DNA of 64,000 nucleotides from CAZJLN01 sp964540765 (GTDB lineage: Bacteria; Chloroflexota; Anaerolineae; Anaerolineales; Anaerolineaceae), in assembly GCA_964540765.1 (NCBI GenBank), contig CAZINW010000005.1, positions 1-64,000 of the forward strand, written 5' to 3'. Below, piece after piece: positions 17,019 through 25,921 of the stretch (the first letter of the stretch is position 1; each line of letters begins with the position of its first letter). The notes beneath the pieces are model-generated. The model worked only from the letters and a program-made list of their open reading frames with translations. It was not told the DNA's origin and ran no database searches. Position numbers and translations under genes: made by a program.

Positions 17019-18050
17019 CTATCTTTGCAGGTGCTGCGTTGATTTACGCATTACAAGTTCCGACCCGATCCTCACATGCCTGGTTTGCCCGGCATTCCCT
17101 TTCATCAAATCCAGCAGTAATAAACAGGCGTGCTGCACGAGCTCTTGAGCAGGTGTATGTACCGTTGTGAGGGGTGGGTTGGCAAACTTTGCCCAGGGAA
17201 TATCATCAAATCCCATGACGGACAGGTCATTTGGGATTTGTAAGCCGGCTTCTTGAATGGCTGATAAAGCGCCAACAGCCACGTTGTCGCTGGCAATAAA
17301 GACGGCGGTAAAAGGCTTGCCGCTTTCAAGCAGAGATTTCATCTGCACGTAGCCGCTTATCGGGTCAAAATCGGCATGGCGGATCAAATTTTCATCGGGC
17401 ACAATGCCGGCATTGTTGAGCGCATCCTTATACCCCAGCAGTCTTTCATTGGCAGAAGTATAGGGCGGGGGGGCATTTAAAATGCAGGCGATCTTGGTAT
17501 GACCCAATGTAACCAGATGCTCGACAGCCTTTTGCGCAGCCAGGCGGTTGTCGATATCCACCGAGTGCAGGTTTGACCCGGGTATACTGCCCATCAGAAC
17601 GATGGGAATGTCGAAATCTTCCAGCTCTTTCAGCCCTTTATCATCAAGGCGGGGGGTCAAGAGGATCATGCCGTCGATGTGCTTGGCGCGTACCAATTCT
17701 CGGTAGGTCTGGATCTGGTGCCCCGGTTCCACCCACTCAATCAAGAGCCCCAGTTTTTGCTGTTTGACAATATCCAGCAGACCACCGATGATTTGTGGCA
17801 GGAAGGTGTCTGAGGCAATGTATTTGGGACTGCGGGTCATCACCAGCCCGATGGCTTTGGCGCGTCTGGAAGCCAGCGCCTGTGCGGAGGCATTTGGGAT
17901 GTAGCCCAACTTATCGGCGGCTTCTCTTACTTTTGTGCGTGTTTCGGGTGTGAGATTAAAGCGCTTGACGTCATTCAATACAAAGGAGACAGTTGTCCTC
18001 GAAACTCCTGCCAAATCTGCAACGTCTTGGCTTGTCACTCTCTTTTCCAC
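17019..18050 (-). CDS. LacI family transcriptional regulator (sugar module)
   Basis: A 343-residue LacI/GalR regulator. The N-terminal helix-turn-helix TSQDVADLAGVSRTTVSFVLN (residues 6-26) is followed by the hinge LGYIPNASAQALASRRAKAIG and a periplasmic-binding-protein-like sensor domain, with GFDDIPWAKFANPPLTTV near the end. It stands directly upstream of the binding-protein gene on the same strand and most likely represses the AglEFG-treS-scrK module until a sugar inducer binds. A perfect 14-bp palindrome lies 37 bases before its start. Confidence 0.93.
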   Translation of the reverse strand: MEKRVTSQDVADLAGVSRTTVSFVLNDVKRFNLTPETRTKVREAADKLGYIPNASAQALASRRAKAIGLVMTRSPKYIASDTFLPQIIGGLLDIVKQQKLGLLIEWVEPGHQIQTYRELVRAKHIDGMILLTPRLDDKGLKELEDFDIPIVLMGSIPGSNLHSVDIDNRLAAQKAVEHLVTLGHTKIACILNAPPPYTSANERLLGYKDALNNAGIVPDENLIRHADFDPISGYVQMKSLLESGKPFTAVFIASDNVAVGALSAIQEAGLQIPNDLSVMGFDDIPWAKFANPPLTTVHTPAQELVQHACLLLLDLMKGNAGQTRHVRIGSELVMRKSTQHLQR

Positions 18051-18086
18051 TGTAATCCATCCTGTAAATAACCGGTGAACAAAGTG

Positions 18087-18100
18087 TTAACGCGCGTTAA
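18087..18100. promoter_or_regulatory. Candidate LacI-family operator
   Basis: TTAACGCGCGTTAA is a perfect palindrome with a central CG step, the hallmark of LacI-family operators. It is located upstream of the regulator gene and is followed by a related GCGTGTTAA half at 18105-18113. Autoregulation is inferred. Confidence 0.6.
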
Positions 18101-18216
18101 TAAAGCGTGTTAATAGTATAGCATAGAATCTTTTCCTGTCAATATGGGGAAAGAGTCTGCAAAAGCAAGGTGAATTGAAACAGTCTGCGGAAAGGGGACA
18201 CAAACTGTTTTCTAAC

Positions 18217-18476
18217 TCAAACCTTGAAAGAGAGGACGGCCTGCATGAGCTTTGACCGCAAGCGGTCGCGTATGTCCTCGTCTATGCCCAATAAGTGTTC
18301 CCGCTCTTGTCGCGGAGCTTGCGCATAGAGAGGCTGGCCATGTAGCTTTCGTAATACTGTACGACAACTTTCATAGCTTCCGGGTCGCCCTTGTTCGTTG
18401 CTAAAATGACCGGGTAAGGTAACAAGCCGCGTTCGTTGTTCTCGGTGTTGCTACCAATCGTTCCATTCATCCGCAT
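18217..18476 (-). pseudogene. Frameshifted helix-turn-helix protein of a Firmicutes-type conjugative element
   Basis: The frame reads LLPYPVILATNKGDPEAMKVV and MASLSMRKLRDKSGNTYW, then stops. In the neighbouring frame the expected ending GIDEDIRDRLRSKLMQAV continues to FKV and a stop at 18217. A one-base change near 18285 therefore breaks a small gene of the kind found after the sigma-like gene in Tn916/Tn1549-type elements. Its start lies in the end of the sigma-like pseudogene. Confidence 0.7.
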
Positions 18477-18884
18477 GTTCCTCCAAAAATCGTTTTAACA
18501 GTTCAAATGAGCTTGTCCGTCTACTTTACGGTGCTGCGGGGGATGTCAAACAATTTCCCGATTTCCACATCACTCATATCAAAGAAGTAGTACAGCAGGA
18601 CAGCGGTGCGCTTGTCGTCCGGCAGGGTATGCAGGGCTTTGGCAAGCAGCTTCGGCGTGATTGCTTTTCCCGCCACATGAAAGGCTTGTCCGGCTTCATC
18701 CTCGAAATACTTATCATAGGTATAAAGCTGATTTTCTTCTTGTGGCGTGAGGTCGGAAAACGTCACTTCCCGTAGCTGTTGCCGCCTGGTCTGCGTGGGC
18801 GTTGATAGTTTCATTCTTCAACACCCGTTTGCAAAACCCGTTAAAGGCACAGCGTACTTGCCATTGGGTACGAGCAGGTTCCAT
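18451..18884 (-). pseudogene. Frameshifted sigma-70-like factor of a Firmicutes-type conjugative element
   Basis: Three consecutive frames together give one protein. From the ATG at 18884 (behind GGGAGGTGAA) comes MEPARTQWQVRCAFNGFC to ETINAHAD. A shift near 18800 leads to RRQQLREVTFSDLTPQEENQ and the region-4-like PDDKRTAVLLYYFFDMSD and KLFDIPRSTV. A second shift near 18525 leads to RTSSFELLKRFLEEHADEW. The complete product would resemble the small sigma-like factor of Tn916-family elements. Two frameshifts make it non-functional unless sequencing errors are involved. Confidence 0.75.
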
Positions 18885-19008
18885 TAGTTCACCTCCCTTC
18901 GCATCCGCAAAGGCGGTGATTTCTTTCCCTTTCGCCACTACTACGGTAGGGATGGAAATTTTGGCAAAGTGAACGGGAAAAACTGAAAAATAATTTTCCG
19001 TAGGACGC

Positions 19009-19041
19009 AAAAAAGCCCGACTGGATTAAAACCAATCGGGC
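19009..19041 (-). terminator. Rho-independent terminator in mobile-element remnant
   Basis: On the minus strand GCCCGA-T-TGG and CCA-G-TCGGGC pair around a short A/T loop and are followed directly by TTTTTT. It lies upstream of the sigma-like pseudogene, as the leader terminator does in Tn916-type elements. Confidence 0.75.
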
Positions 19042-19401
19042 GCAGGAACTTGTATATCTTAATGTGTAACGTGTGTATGTAACTTTATGGTCGTAATAGC
19101 CCCATAGCTTGTCAAAACTTTTTTGATAAGCAGAACGGTATCAAACTATGTCGAAAGAGAATAGACACAGCGTCATCCTCCTTATGCCGCCGTGCCCTAA
19201 AAAAAGGCGAATTAAATACACCCTCCGTTACCATTTTTCGACAAAGGAAAACGGCGGCTTTGATTTTTATTTCAAAACCGCCATTTGGCTATCATATTTC
19301 GTTTAAGCACATAACTATCTTGCCGCTGAAACAACGGTTTTTTTATTCCCATCAGACGGTATGGATCTATTCATTTATTCAGATAGTTAGCTGCATCAAG
19401 G
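19042..19401. other. Gene-free mobile-element remnant
   Basis: This 360-bp AT-rich stretch has no convincing gene. A hairpin with stem GGCGG-TTTGA / TCAAA-CCGCC lies at 19253-19282. The base composition differs from the GC-richer flanks and matches the adjoining Firmicutes-like genes. Confidence 0.4.
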
Positions 19402-20325
19402 TTAATCGTTGCCTGCCTTTCGCGACTCTGCAATCTGTCTTCTGTGACGTTTTGCCAACATGGCCAGCGAAACGCAATTCATCAAGAACGTTAGTATTGA
19501 AGGAATTGTAAATTTTGGGTTTACGCCAAGACTGTTGATGTCAACATAATCCACCATTGACTGCAAGGTAAGTTCGGATAATATCATAATGGTTATACTT
19601 ACTGCTACAAGAAGAAAGACCTTATCATCAGAAATCTTTTGAATCAAGAATGAAATCACCGCCACTGCGATAGAAACGATAAACATGACTAAAATGATCG
19701 TGTAGTGAGGAATGTAGGCATTCTGAAATCCATTAAATACCCCATAGGCACTGATATCTCTTGTCGTAGCTTGATTCAAAGATGAATAATAAAATGTTAT
19801 TATATAAATCAAAAATCCACAGAGCAATAAAGAAGCTATCTTATTTTTTCCCATAACAAATACTCCAAACATCACGGCCAACCAAATAAACACTGTTATT
19901 CTTAAAGGTAGAATAGACCAGGCCGCCAAGCCGCTATCAATGGCCCAATTGCAACCAATCAAAACAAGAACACCCAATAGAAAAATTACAGACACCATGG
20001 CGACATATTTCCACCGCGTGCTTTTGGCAATTACGTTTTTTGTTGCAGTATCAGCATATTGAAGTGTTGCTTCAACCATAGCATCTACCTCCGGGGCAGA
20101 CGGCTCCGCTTTTTCACCGTTTAGCAATTCACTTGTTGTTACACCTAATACACGAGAGAGTTTTGATAATAGCGAAATGTCAGGACAACTTAATCCACGT
20201 TCCCATTTTGACACAGCTTTATCTGTAACCCCCAATTGTTCTGCTAATTCTTTTTGGGTTAGCTTTTTTTCTTTTCTCAATTCTGAAATAAATTGAGCCA
20301 TTTTCGACAAATTCTCATTGCCCAT
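19402..20325 (-). CDS. XRE-family regulator with C-terminal membrane domain
   Basis: About 307 residues from the ATG at 20325, which has a GGAGG site 10 bases upstream. An earlier in-frame ATG at 20439 lacks support. Residues 7-65 form an XRE/Cro helix-turn-helix (KLTQKELAEQLGVTDKAVSKW ending in ERGLSCPD), the type common in Firmicutes. After a linker with several alanines and glutamates come about six hydrophobic helices (from residue 105 on). Such DNA-binding membrane proteins often control nearby transport or resistance genes. AT-rich codon use and position within the element remnant suggest horizontal transfer from a Firmicute. Confidence 0.8.
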   Translation of the reverse strand: MGNENLSKMAQFISELRKEKKLTQKELAEQLGVTDKAVSKWERGLSCPDISLLSKLSRVLGVTTSELLNGEKAEPSAPEVDAMVEATLQYADTATKNVIAKSTRWKYVAMVSVIFLLGVLVLIGCNWAIDSGLAAWSILPLRITVFIWLAVMFGVFVMGKNKIASLLLCGFLIYIITFYYSSLNQATTRDISAYGVFNGFQNAYIPHYTIILVMFIVSIAVAVISFLIQKISDDKVFLLVAVSITIMILSELTLQSMVDYVDINSLGVNPKFTIPSILTFLMNCVSLAMLAKRHRRQIAESRKAGND

Positions 20326-20450
20326 ATCAATTGTGACCTCCTTACTTTGCCTATGCCTCATAATACCTTTTTTCAATCCTATAAACAACCGACTATTGGT
20401 TGAATGGTATAAACTAAACCAGCAGTAGAGCGATTTCAACTATACCTCAA

Positions 20451-20609
20451 TCAACTTACTTTCCTTAGAATAATCCAAACAAATTGTTCATCATATTCGC
20501 TATAAATAAACTCAGCCACAATATCGGTTTCACCGTCATAGTAGACATGTTTCCACAACCTTTGTTCGCTGTCCTGGTTTTGTGGTTTGAATATGAAATT
20601 TAAACTTTA
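20451..20609 (-). pseudogene. Orphan C-terminal coding fragment
   Basis: An open frame without a start codon reads SLNFIFKPQNQDSEQRLW and goes on through YYDGETDIVAEFIYSEYDE to the end FVWIILRKVS at the stop at 20451. The amino-acid composition looks like genuine protein, and the frame is bounded upstream by a stop codon. It is probably the tail of a gene cut off by rearrangement at the end of the mobile-element remnant. The parent protein is not recognised. Confidence 0.4.
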
Positions 20610-20664
20610 AAGCAGGCTGCCTCGTCTTAAATAATATAGAATTATTAAACTCAGGAGACTGATC

Positions 20665-21549
20665 ATGGATGTTCAAGTTTTACAGCTTACAAAAAATTAT
20701 GGCAAGGTCAGGGCATTAAGAAAGATTGACCTCTCCATTCAAGGGGGAATGTTCGGATTGTTGGGGCCAAACGGCTCAGGAAAAACAACCCTCATGCGCA
20801 TCATCTCAACCTTACTGCCATTAAGCTCTGGAAATGTGCGGGTTGGGCCATACGATGTGACACGCCAGCCACAAGAAATCCGGCAGCGGTTGGGGTACAT
20901 ACCGCAGACTTTTGGCTTTTACAAAAGCCTGACAGGCATCGAAATGCTGGATTACATTGCTGCGATGAAGAATCTCCCTCCACACGGCCGGTCAGAGAGA
21001 ATTGCAACCATCATTGATGAGGTGAATTTAAACGAGGTCGCAAAGAGTAAGATTGGTACTTTCTCAGGCGGAATGATACAACGTTTGGGAATCGCGCAGG
21101 CGCTGCTGGGTGATCCGCAAATCATCATTGTTGACGAACCCACTGCCGGCTTGGACCCCGAGGAGCGGGTGCGTTTTCGCAATTTGTTCGCTGTGCTGGC
21201 GGAAAAGCGAACCGTTGTGCTTTCCACCCACATTGTGGCAGATATAGAAGCCAGTTGTTCCGCATTGGCAGTGATCTATCAGGGCAGCTTGATCTTTAAC
21301 GGTCAGCCGCAGGAGATGCTGCAGCGGGCGCAGGGACAGGTGTGGAGTATGACCATCAACCCAGGTGAGTTCCAAGATTTTGCGAACCGCTATCAAATCA
21401 TTTCCAGCCGCCAGATAGATCACCAACTGTCAATCCGTCTGCTTTCACGGCAGCAGCCGGGTGCGGATGCCGTTCTTTCGGAACCCGGTCTGGAGGATGG
21501 CTATCTGGCGCTGCTGGCAGCCCAGCGCCAGGAGGTGCAGAATGCGTAA
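20665..21549 (+). CDS. ABC transporter ATP-binding protein (ABC-2 type exporter, module 1)
   Basis: A 294-residue ATPase. Walker A is GLLGPNGSGKTTLMR (about 33-47), the Q-loop IPQTFGF, the signature FSGGMIQRLGIAQAL (about 134-148), Walker B IIIVDEPTAGLDP and the H-loop STHIV. The family is the CcmA/YhbG-like group that drives ABC-2 permeases, here most likely exporting a peptide or lipid-like compound. The gene overlaps the next permease by 8 bases (ATGCGTAA), so translation is coupled. The first gene of a long plus-strand operon. A CAGGAG site precedes the ATG. Confidence 0.92.
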   Translation: MDVQVLQLTKNYGKVRALRKIDLSIQGGMFGLLGPNGSGKTTLMRIISTLLPLSSGNVRVGPYDVTRQPQEIRQRLGYIPQTFGFYKSLTGIEMLDYIAAMKNLPPHGRSERIATIIDEVNLNEVAKSKIGTFSGGMIQRLGIAQALLGDPQIIIVDEPTAGLDPEERVRFRNLFAVLAEKRTVVLSTHIVADIEASCSALAVIYQGSLIFNGQPQEMLQRAQGQVWSMTINPGEFQDFANRYQIISSRQIDHQLSIRLLSRQQPGADAVLSEPGLEDGYLALLAAQRQEVQNA

Positions 21550-23623
21550 TCCATTCATGCGTTTCGGTCGTGAGTACCGGCTGCAATTGAAATTGATCGT
21601 CGGACATTGGTCCTACTGGGTTATGCATGTTGTGTTTGCCATTTTAATGATTGCTCTGTTTGGCGATCGCAGGGACCTTGCTGCTGAAGGTATGTTGACC
21701 GCATCCGTCGGTACAGTCGCTGCCGGTTTGATCATGCTGGTCTGTATACTGCTTTCCGGTCTCGCAGCTTTGCGCGCCAAGCAGAATCACCTTTCAGAGA
21801 TGGCGGAAACTTTTCCGACCGGCGGGGAGATTTTGCTGGCTGACTGGCTGGCTTCCTGCACCGCCGGGTTGGGTTTGCTCCTTGAGCCTCTCGCACTGGC
21901 AGCTTATGTCGGTCCCTTTGATTCGATGCTTGCCGGTTTATTCCCTTTCTGCTGGTACACGCTGACAGCCGCGTTGTTGGGGTCGGCGTTTACCTGGTGG
22001 CTGGCTGGCTGGCTGAAATTCCGTCGCTGGATTTACCCACTGCTGGCGGCTGCCTGGGCCGCGTTCTGGATCGGTCCCATGTTCCTTTCCAGAACAGGGA
22101 TCGACCTTACCCTCATAGACGTCCCCACCCGCATGCAGAACGCAGATTTTGACGAGCTCTTTGGTCGGCTGGAACCACCTGCCCTCTCTGCCTGGTTCTG
22201 CGCCTTCCTTCTCAGCCTGGCTTTCTTTTTCATGGCGCTAACGTTCTGGAATCAGCGCTCCAGACGCTTTAACCAGCGGGTATGGCCTGGTCTGCCCATG
22301 ACCGTGCTCTCAGTTGCGTTATGCGTTATTTGCGCAGTTCAATTCTACAGTACAAAAACAGATTTGGAACTGTACGCTGCTCAAAACCCCAACAATCTAC
22401 CGATTGCCCCTGAATTCTATGGTGTTCAAACTGATTTGGAGCAAAATTCTGCTCAAAACCCCGATAATCTGCCAGCAACCTCTCAGCCAGGAAACGGACA
22501 CATAGAGAGTTATGATGTCAAGGTAGATATGACCTCTACGAGCCTGCCCACTGTGACGGTGAAGTTCATGCTTTACAATGATGGCGATGTCGCGAAGGAA
22601 TCATGGGATCTGGGTTTGAATCACAATTTCAAGATCATATCGTGCAATTGCTCCTATGTTCGCGATCAAGATTCGCTGCAAATCCAATTGCCAGCTGCCC
22701 TGCAAAAGGCACAAAGTGTAGAGGTTTCACTGGTTTATGAAGGAGAATTCACCACCTATTCTCCGGGTCCACAAATTCCGGTGGCGAATCAGTTTATCGA
22801 TCAGGAGAAGGCACGTCTGGGATTAGATTCATTGTGGCTGCCGGTCGCCGAGGGTCAAAACCCGGAAAACCTTGCCACAAACGGGAATCTGGATGATCCG
22901 GTATCCATACACATGGTGATAAAGGCACCCCAGGGCGTAAATACCTATAGCAATTTGACCGAGATCTCCACTGGGGAATATGCCTCTTCAGAAACGACCT
23001 GGGTTTATTGGGTGGCTTCTTCACGGCTTACCTCTCGCACCCTCGGTGAGATGCAAATTTATGGCACAGCCGGTAGCATAGATGTCGCCAGCCGCCATAC
23101 CGCAGAAATTGAAGGCTTCTACCGCATGGTTCAGTCTTTCTTTCCACAGGTGAAAGCCAACCCCGCTACTTTGTTGTTGTTTGATTCGAGGAACGGTATG
23201 GAGAACGATCTTGAAGTGATCGATAACCGACCCGTTTTGGTCATCCCACGCATCTTCTTTGCCTATTGGGATGATTCTGCTTCATCAAAAGATGCCACGA
23301 TCGAGTCAATTGGTTCTGCCCTGGTCAACGATTTCTACGAGATGAGCGGTGGAGCCACCCTTGGAATGCGGGAGCGGGATTCCCTTGGACGTTTTCTCTG
23401 GGTGTATTATGAAAACGATGGTAATTCCTCTGCCATGCGCGCACAACTGGTGGAGCCATACCCACTGCAGGAAGTGCTTCTGCAAATTCAAGAACAATCC
23501 GATCGTGAGGGACTGCAGCAAGCCATAGAGGTATTGCGAAACGTACCAGCAGACGTTGTGAACGACAGTGCGAATGAGGGTGCCGTTGCTGATTGGTTAA
23601 AAGAGAGTTTGAATGTTCCTTAA
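21542..23623 (+). CDS. ABC-2 permease with a degenerate M1-peptidase-like extracytoplasmic domain (module 1)
   Basis: A 693-residue protein from the ATG at 21542, which overlaps the ATPase stop. Earlier starts would lie inside that gene. Residues 1 to about 275 contain six or seven membrane segments. The remaining 400 residues are predicted extracytoplasmic and resemble the beta-saddle and catalytic-fold regions of M1 aminopeptidases fused to ABC-2 permeases. The zinc motif HExxH is missing, so the domain probably binds rather than cleaves. A 24-residue tandem repeat connects the two parts (22343-22486). It should pair with the ATPase and the next membrane protein as an exporter. Confidence 0.7.
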   Translation: MRNPFMRFGREYRLQLKLIVGHWSYWVMHVVFAILMIALFGDRRDLAAEGMLTASVGTVAAGLIMLVCILLSGLAALRAKQNHLSEMAETFPTGGEILLADWLASCTAGLGLLLEPLALAAYVGPFDSMLAGLFPFCWYTLTAALLGSAFTWWLAGWLKFRRWIYPLLAAAWAAFWIGPMFLSRTGIDLTLIDVPTRMQNADFDELFGRLEPPALSAWFCAFLLSLAFFFMALTFWNQRSRRFNQRVWPGLPMTVLSVALCVICAVQFYSTKTDLELYAAQNPNNLPIAPEFYGVQTDLEQNSAQNPDNLPATSQPGNGHIESYDVKVDMTSTSLPTVTVKFMLYNDGDVAKESWDLGLNHNFKIISCNCSYVRDQDSLQIQLPAALQKAQSVEVSLVYEGEFTTYSPGPQIPVANQFIDQEKARLGLDSLWLPVAEGQNPENLATNGNLDDPVSIHMVIKAPQGVNTYSNLTEISTGEYASSETTWVYWVASSRLTSRTLGEMQIYGTAGSIDVASRHTAEIEGFYRMVQSFFPQVKANPATLLLFDSRNGMENDLEVIDNRPVLVIPRIFFAYWDDSASSKDATIESIGSALVNDFYEMSGGATLGMRERDSLGRFLWVYYENDGNSSAMRAQLVEPYPLQEVLLQIQEQSDREGLQQAIEVLRNVPADVVNDSANEGAVADWLKESLNVP
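22343..22486 (+). repeat. Two-copy 72-bp tandem repeat in the permease linker
   Basis: Two consecutive 72-bp units (22343-22414 and 22415-22486) encode FYSTKTDLELYAAQNPNNLP and FYGVQTDLEQNSAQNPDNLP plus four residues each. The units are clearly similar in DNA as well as protein, which points to recent in-frame duplication in the linker after the last helix. Confidence 0.75.
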
Positions 23624-24299
23624 ACGACTGCACTACGAATTGCGGGCAGCGTTTGGGCTGAGTTCACTCCTTCCGCTGCCAGCTCTGGCTGTTTTTGCCC
23701 TGCTGGAATGGCTGATTTGGCATGATTCTTCGTTTGATTCGATCAGCTCGTCGGTGATGCGCGATTTCACCCTGCTTTTACCGCTGATTTCCGGATTATC
23801 GGTGGCACACCTCATGTCGGTGGATCAAGAAGAGGGATTTGGCGAACTGCGCCACTCATATGCTGAACCACTTTACCAGCAAGCTCTCTGGCGCACTTTG
23901 ATTGCATTACTGCTGACAGGCGTGGCGTTTGGGTTGGGCTGGGTGGCTTATTCGCTGGTGATTGGAGCGCCTGTACCGTTTCAATGGGTCCTGCCGTCTT
24001 TGCCACCGACATTGTATCTTATGGGATTATCATTACTGATAAACCATCTTAGCGGCAGTTACTGGGCTGCGGCAGGAGTTACTCTGGCATACTGGTTTAT
24101 CGAAATGCAACCTCTAACCCGTGGCAAATTGACCGGCACTCTCTACCTGTTCAATGCGATTTGGAAAAACGGCAGTGATGCACATTGGAATACGATCCTG
24201 CTCTGCCTGGTTGGCTGCCTTTTTCTGGTGATCAATACATTGCTTGAACAGCGCCGTATGTTCAGACCACACGGTTGGGATCGTTTAGAGCATGAGTGA
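23613..24299 (+). CDS. Membrane protein, second ABC-2 subunit (module 1)
   Basis: A 228-residue protein with about six hydrophobic segments, starting MFLKRLHYELRAAFGLSSL like the cytosolic lead-in helix of ABC-2 permeases. VDQEEGFGELRHSYAEPLYQ between helices two and three fits the coupling region that touches the ATPase. It overlaps the preceding permease by 11 bases and the following sigma-factor gene by 8 bases. The operon position and size suggest it completes an exporter with the two upstream genes. No closer family is recognised. Confidence 0.6.
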   Translation: MFLKRLHYELRAAFGLSSLLPLPALAVFALLEWLIWHDSSFDSISSSVMRDFTLLLPLISGLSVAHLMSVDQEEGFGELRHSYAEPLYQQALWRTLIALLLTGVAFGLGWVAYSLVIGAPVPFQWVLPSLPPTLYLMGLSLLINHLSGSYWAAAGVTLAYWFIEMQPLTRGKLTGTLYLFNAIWKNGSDAHWNTILLCLVGCLFLVINTLLEQRRMFRPHGWDRLEHE

Positions 24300-24873
24300 C
24301 GAAGCATTTTTTGAGCAAGCCCTGGTGGGCAGCCAGCCGGCGCTGGAGGAGCTGGTTGCCGGGCATTATGGACCGCTGCGCGGGTACTTCTATCGCCTGG
24401 TCAATGGGAACCTTCAGGATGCAGAGGACCTGGTGCAGGAGACCTTTTTGCGCATACTGCGCTACAAAGGAAAAGCGCCCAACTGTTTTCGGACGTGGAT
24501 CTACACCGTGGCGCACAACCTGGCTTATGACTTCTTCCGTTCTGCCCGCTACAAACACGAACTGGTAGGCATCAATGCTGATCCGATCGAGGATGAGGCT
24601 GACTACCTGTTTCTCCCCCAAGCAGATGCTGCAGATCATGTGCTTGAAGCCAAATTGCTTGAACAGGTTTCTGCAGAAGACGTTTATCAGAATTTGTACC
24701 GCTTGCCAGTGATCCAAAGAGAGGTCATCATCATGCGGTTTTACGGTGAAATGAAACTGGAAGAAATTGCTGAAATTACCGGTTGTCCCTTGGGGACAGT
24801 AAAAAGCCGTCTTTATCAAGGTTTAAAAAAGTACAAAGGAATTCTCGAGGAGGTCGAGCATGGTAAAGAATGA
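24292..24873 (+). CDS. ECF-type RNA polymerase sigma factor
   Basis: A 193-residue sigma-70 family factor with only regions 2 and 4. Region 2 is seen as YGPLRGYFYRLVNGNLQDAE and DLVQETFLRILR followed by FRTWIYTVAHNLAYDFFR (about 24-85). Region 4 is LPVIQREVIIMRFYGEMKLE and EIAEITGCPLGTVKSRLYQG (about 140-180). It lies within the exporter operon and overlaps the next membrane-protein gene by 14 bases, which is the usual coupling of an ECF factor to its anti-sigma partner. It likely controls this exporter operon or a related stress response. Confidence 0.9.
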   Translation: MSDEAFFEQALVGSQPALEELVAGHYGPLRGYFYRLVNGNLQDAEDLVQETFLRILRYKGKAPNCFRTWIYTVAHNLAYDFFRSARYKHELVGINADPIEDEADYLFLPQADAADHVLEAKLLEQVSAEDVYQNLYRLPVIQREVIIMRFYGEMKLEEIAEITGCPLGTVKSRLYQGLKKYKGILEEVEHGKE

Positions 24874-25723
24874 TCCTTCTTGTTTTCTTGTTGAAGGGTT
24901 GGACGCCAACCAGCAAAAAGATTTGGGTGATCTCAAGGCAGTGACAAAACAGCTCGCAGCCTGGCATGTTCCTGATCCGACTGCAGAAGAACAAAGTGCG
25001 CTGGTGAAATCACTGGTTACTCAAATGCCTGAAACAGGCAATTCACATTTTAGTCCCCATTTTGGCATTAAGGGCTGGATGCAGCTGATCCTTGCGCAAG
25101 CCCGGTTGTTCGAAGCTGAATACTGGTATGCCTGTGGTGCCATGATGCTGATCACCCTGGTTGGTGGGGCATTGGTAGGCAAAGCGGCACTCTCTCTTTT
25201 TACGTTGATTGTCTCACCGCTGCTTGCCATGACAGGGGTATTGTACGTCTTTAACCACAACTCAAGCGGCCTTTCAGCATTGGAAGCCGCCAGTCCGGTG
25301 GGACCCTATGCGCTGTTTTTCTGTCGTGCGGCATTGATCCTTGGGACTAATTTGGTGGCTTTACCCCTGCTGCTCATCCCTGGTCAGTTGTTATTTCCCC
25401 AATTGGCTTTTTGGCGGGTGGTGGTGATCTGGCTTGGTGCGCTGGTAGGGTTGTTTGGATTGGCGACCTACACGACCGTGCGCTGGAACGGGGTGACGGG
25501 GACAGTCATTCCCCTTGGCATTTGGGGGCTCCTGGTAGTCGCCAGTTGGCAGAGAGCTGTGGCAGCGACAGGCAAGTGGTCTGTAGGACCAGAATGGATC
25601 ATGAATATGGTTTCAGCATCTGATGGTTTGGTCGTTGTCGCTTTGCTGGCGCTCATTTGTGGAGGATGGCTGCTCTTTCAGGCGGCGCGCTGGGTCAGGA
25701 AAAGTGGCAACTCATGGGCATAA
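24860..25723 (+). CDS. Membrane protein, probable partner of the ECF sigma factor
   Basis: A 287-residue protein with a cytosolic N-terminal part of about 70 residues (GLDANQQKDLGDLKAVTKQL onward), followed by six hydrophobic segments. The 14-base overlap with the sigma-factor gene and the soluble-plus-membrane layout suggest a membrane anti-sigma factor. The zinc anti-sigma motif HxxxCxxC is not present, so this is inference from position. Alternatively it is another exporter subunit. The ribosome site GAGGTCGAGC lies within the sigma gene. Confidence 0.5.
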   Translation: MVKNDPSCFLVEGLDANQQKDLGDLKAVTKQLAAWHVPDPTAEEQSALVKSLVTQMPETGNSHFSPHFGIKGWMQLILAQARLFEAEYWYACGAMMLITLVGGALVGKAALSLFTLIVSPLLAMTGVLYVFNHNSSGLSALEAASPVGPYALFFCRAALILGTNLVALPLLLIPGQLLFPQLAFWRVVVIWLGALVGLFGLATYTTVRWNGVTGTVIPLGIWGLLVVASWQRAVAATGKWSVGPEWIMNMVSASDGLVVVALLALICGGWLLFQAARWVRKSGNSWA

Positions 25724-25732
25724 TCTTCAGTC

Positions 25733-25921
25733 ATGTCAGCTTCTCCTTTAATGGGTTTGAGAACGTCGGAGAGTATTCATCTTTGGTTGGATGAGAGGAT
25801 CAATGCAGTGGTGGGGCTGAATAGTGCCGGCAAGACTACTTTGATACGCATTATTACGATGCTGATCCCCCTACCTTCGGGATGGGTAGTCGTAGATGTG
25901 GTGGATGTGGACCATGCCTGA
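25733..25921 (+). pseudogene. Remnant of an ABC ATPase (module 2) with internal deletion
   Basis: A 62-codon frame carries NAVVGLNSAGKTTLIRIIT, a Walker A region with a changed loop (GLNSAGKTT instead of GPNGSGKTT), and then MLIPLPSGWVVVDVVD. There is no Q-loop, signature or Walker B. The frame closes in an 8-base overlap with the next permease, just as the complete ATPase does in module 1. This indicates an internal deletion that removed nearly all of a second ATPase gene but kept its junction with the permease. Confidence 0.7.

Noticed and set aside
18714..19010. 98-codon minus-strand frame as a separate gene
   Set aside because: It only joins the leader region with the first part of the frameshifted sigma-like gene. 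The real start is the ATG at 18884.
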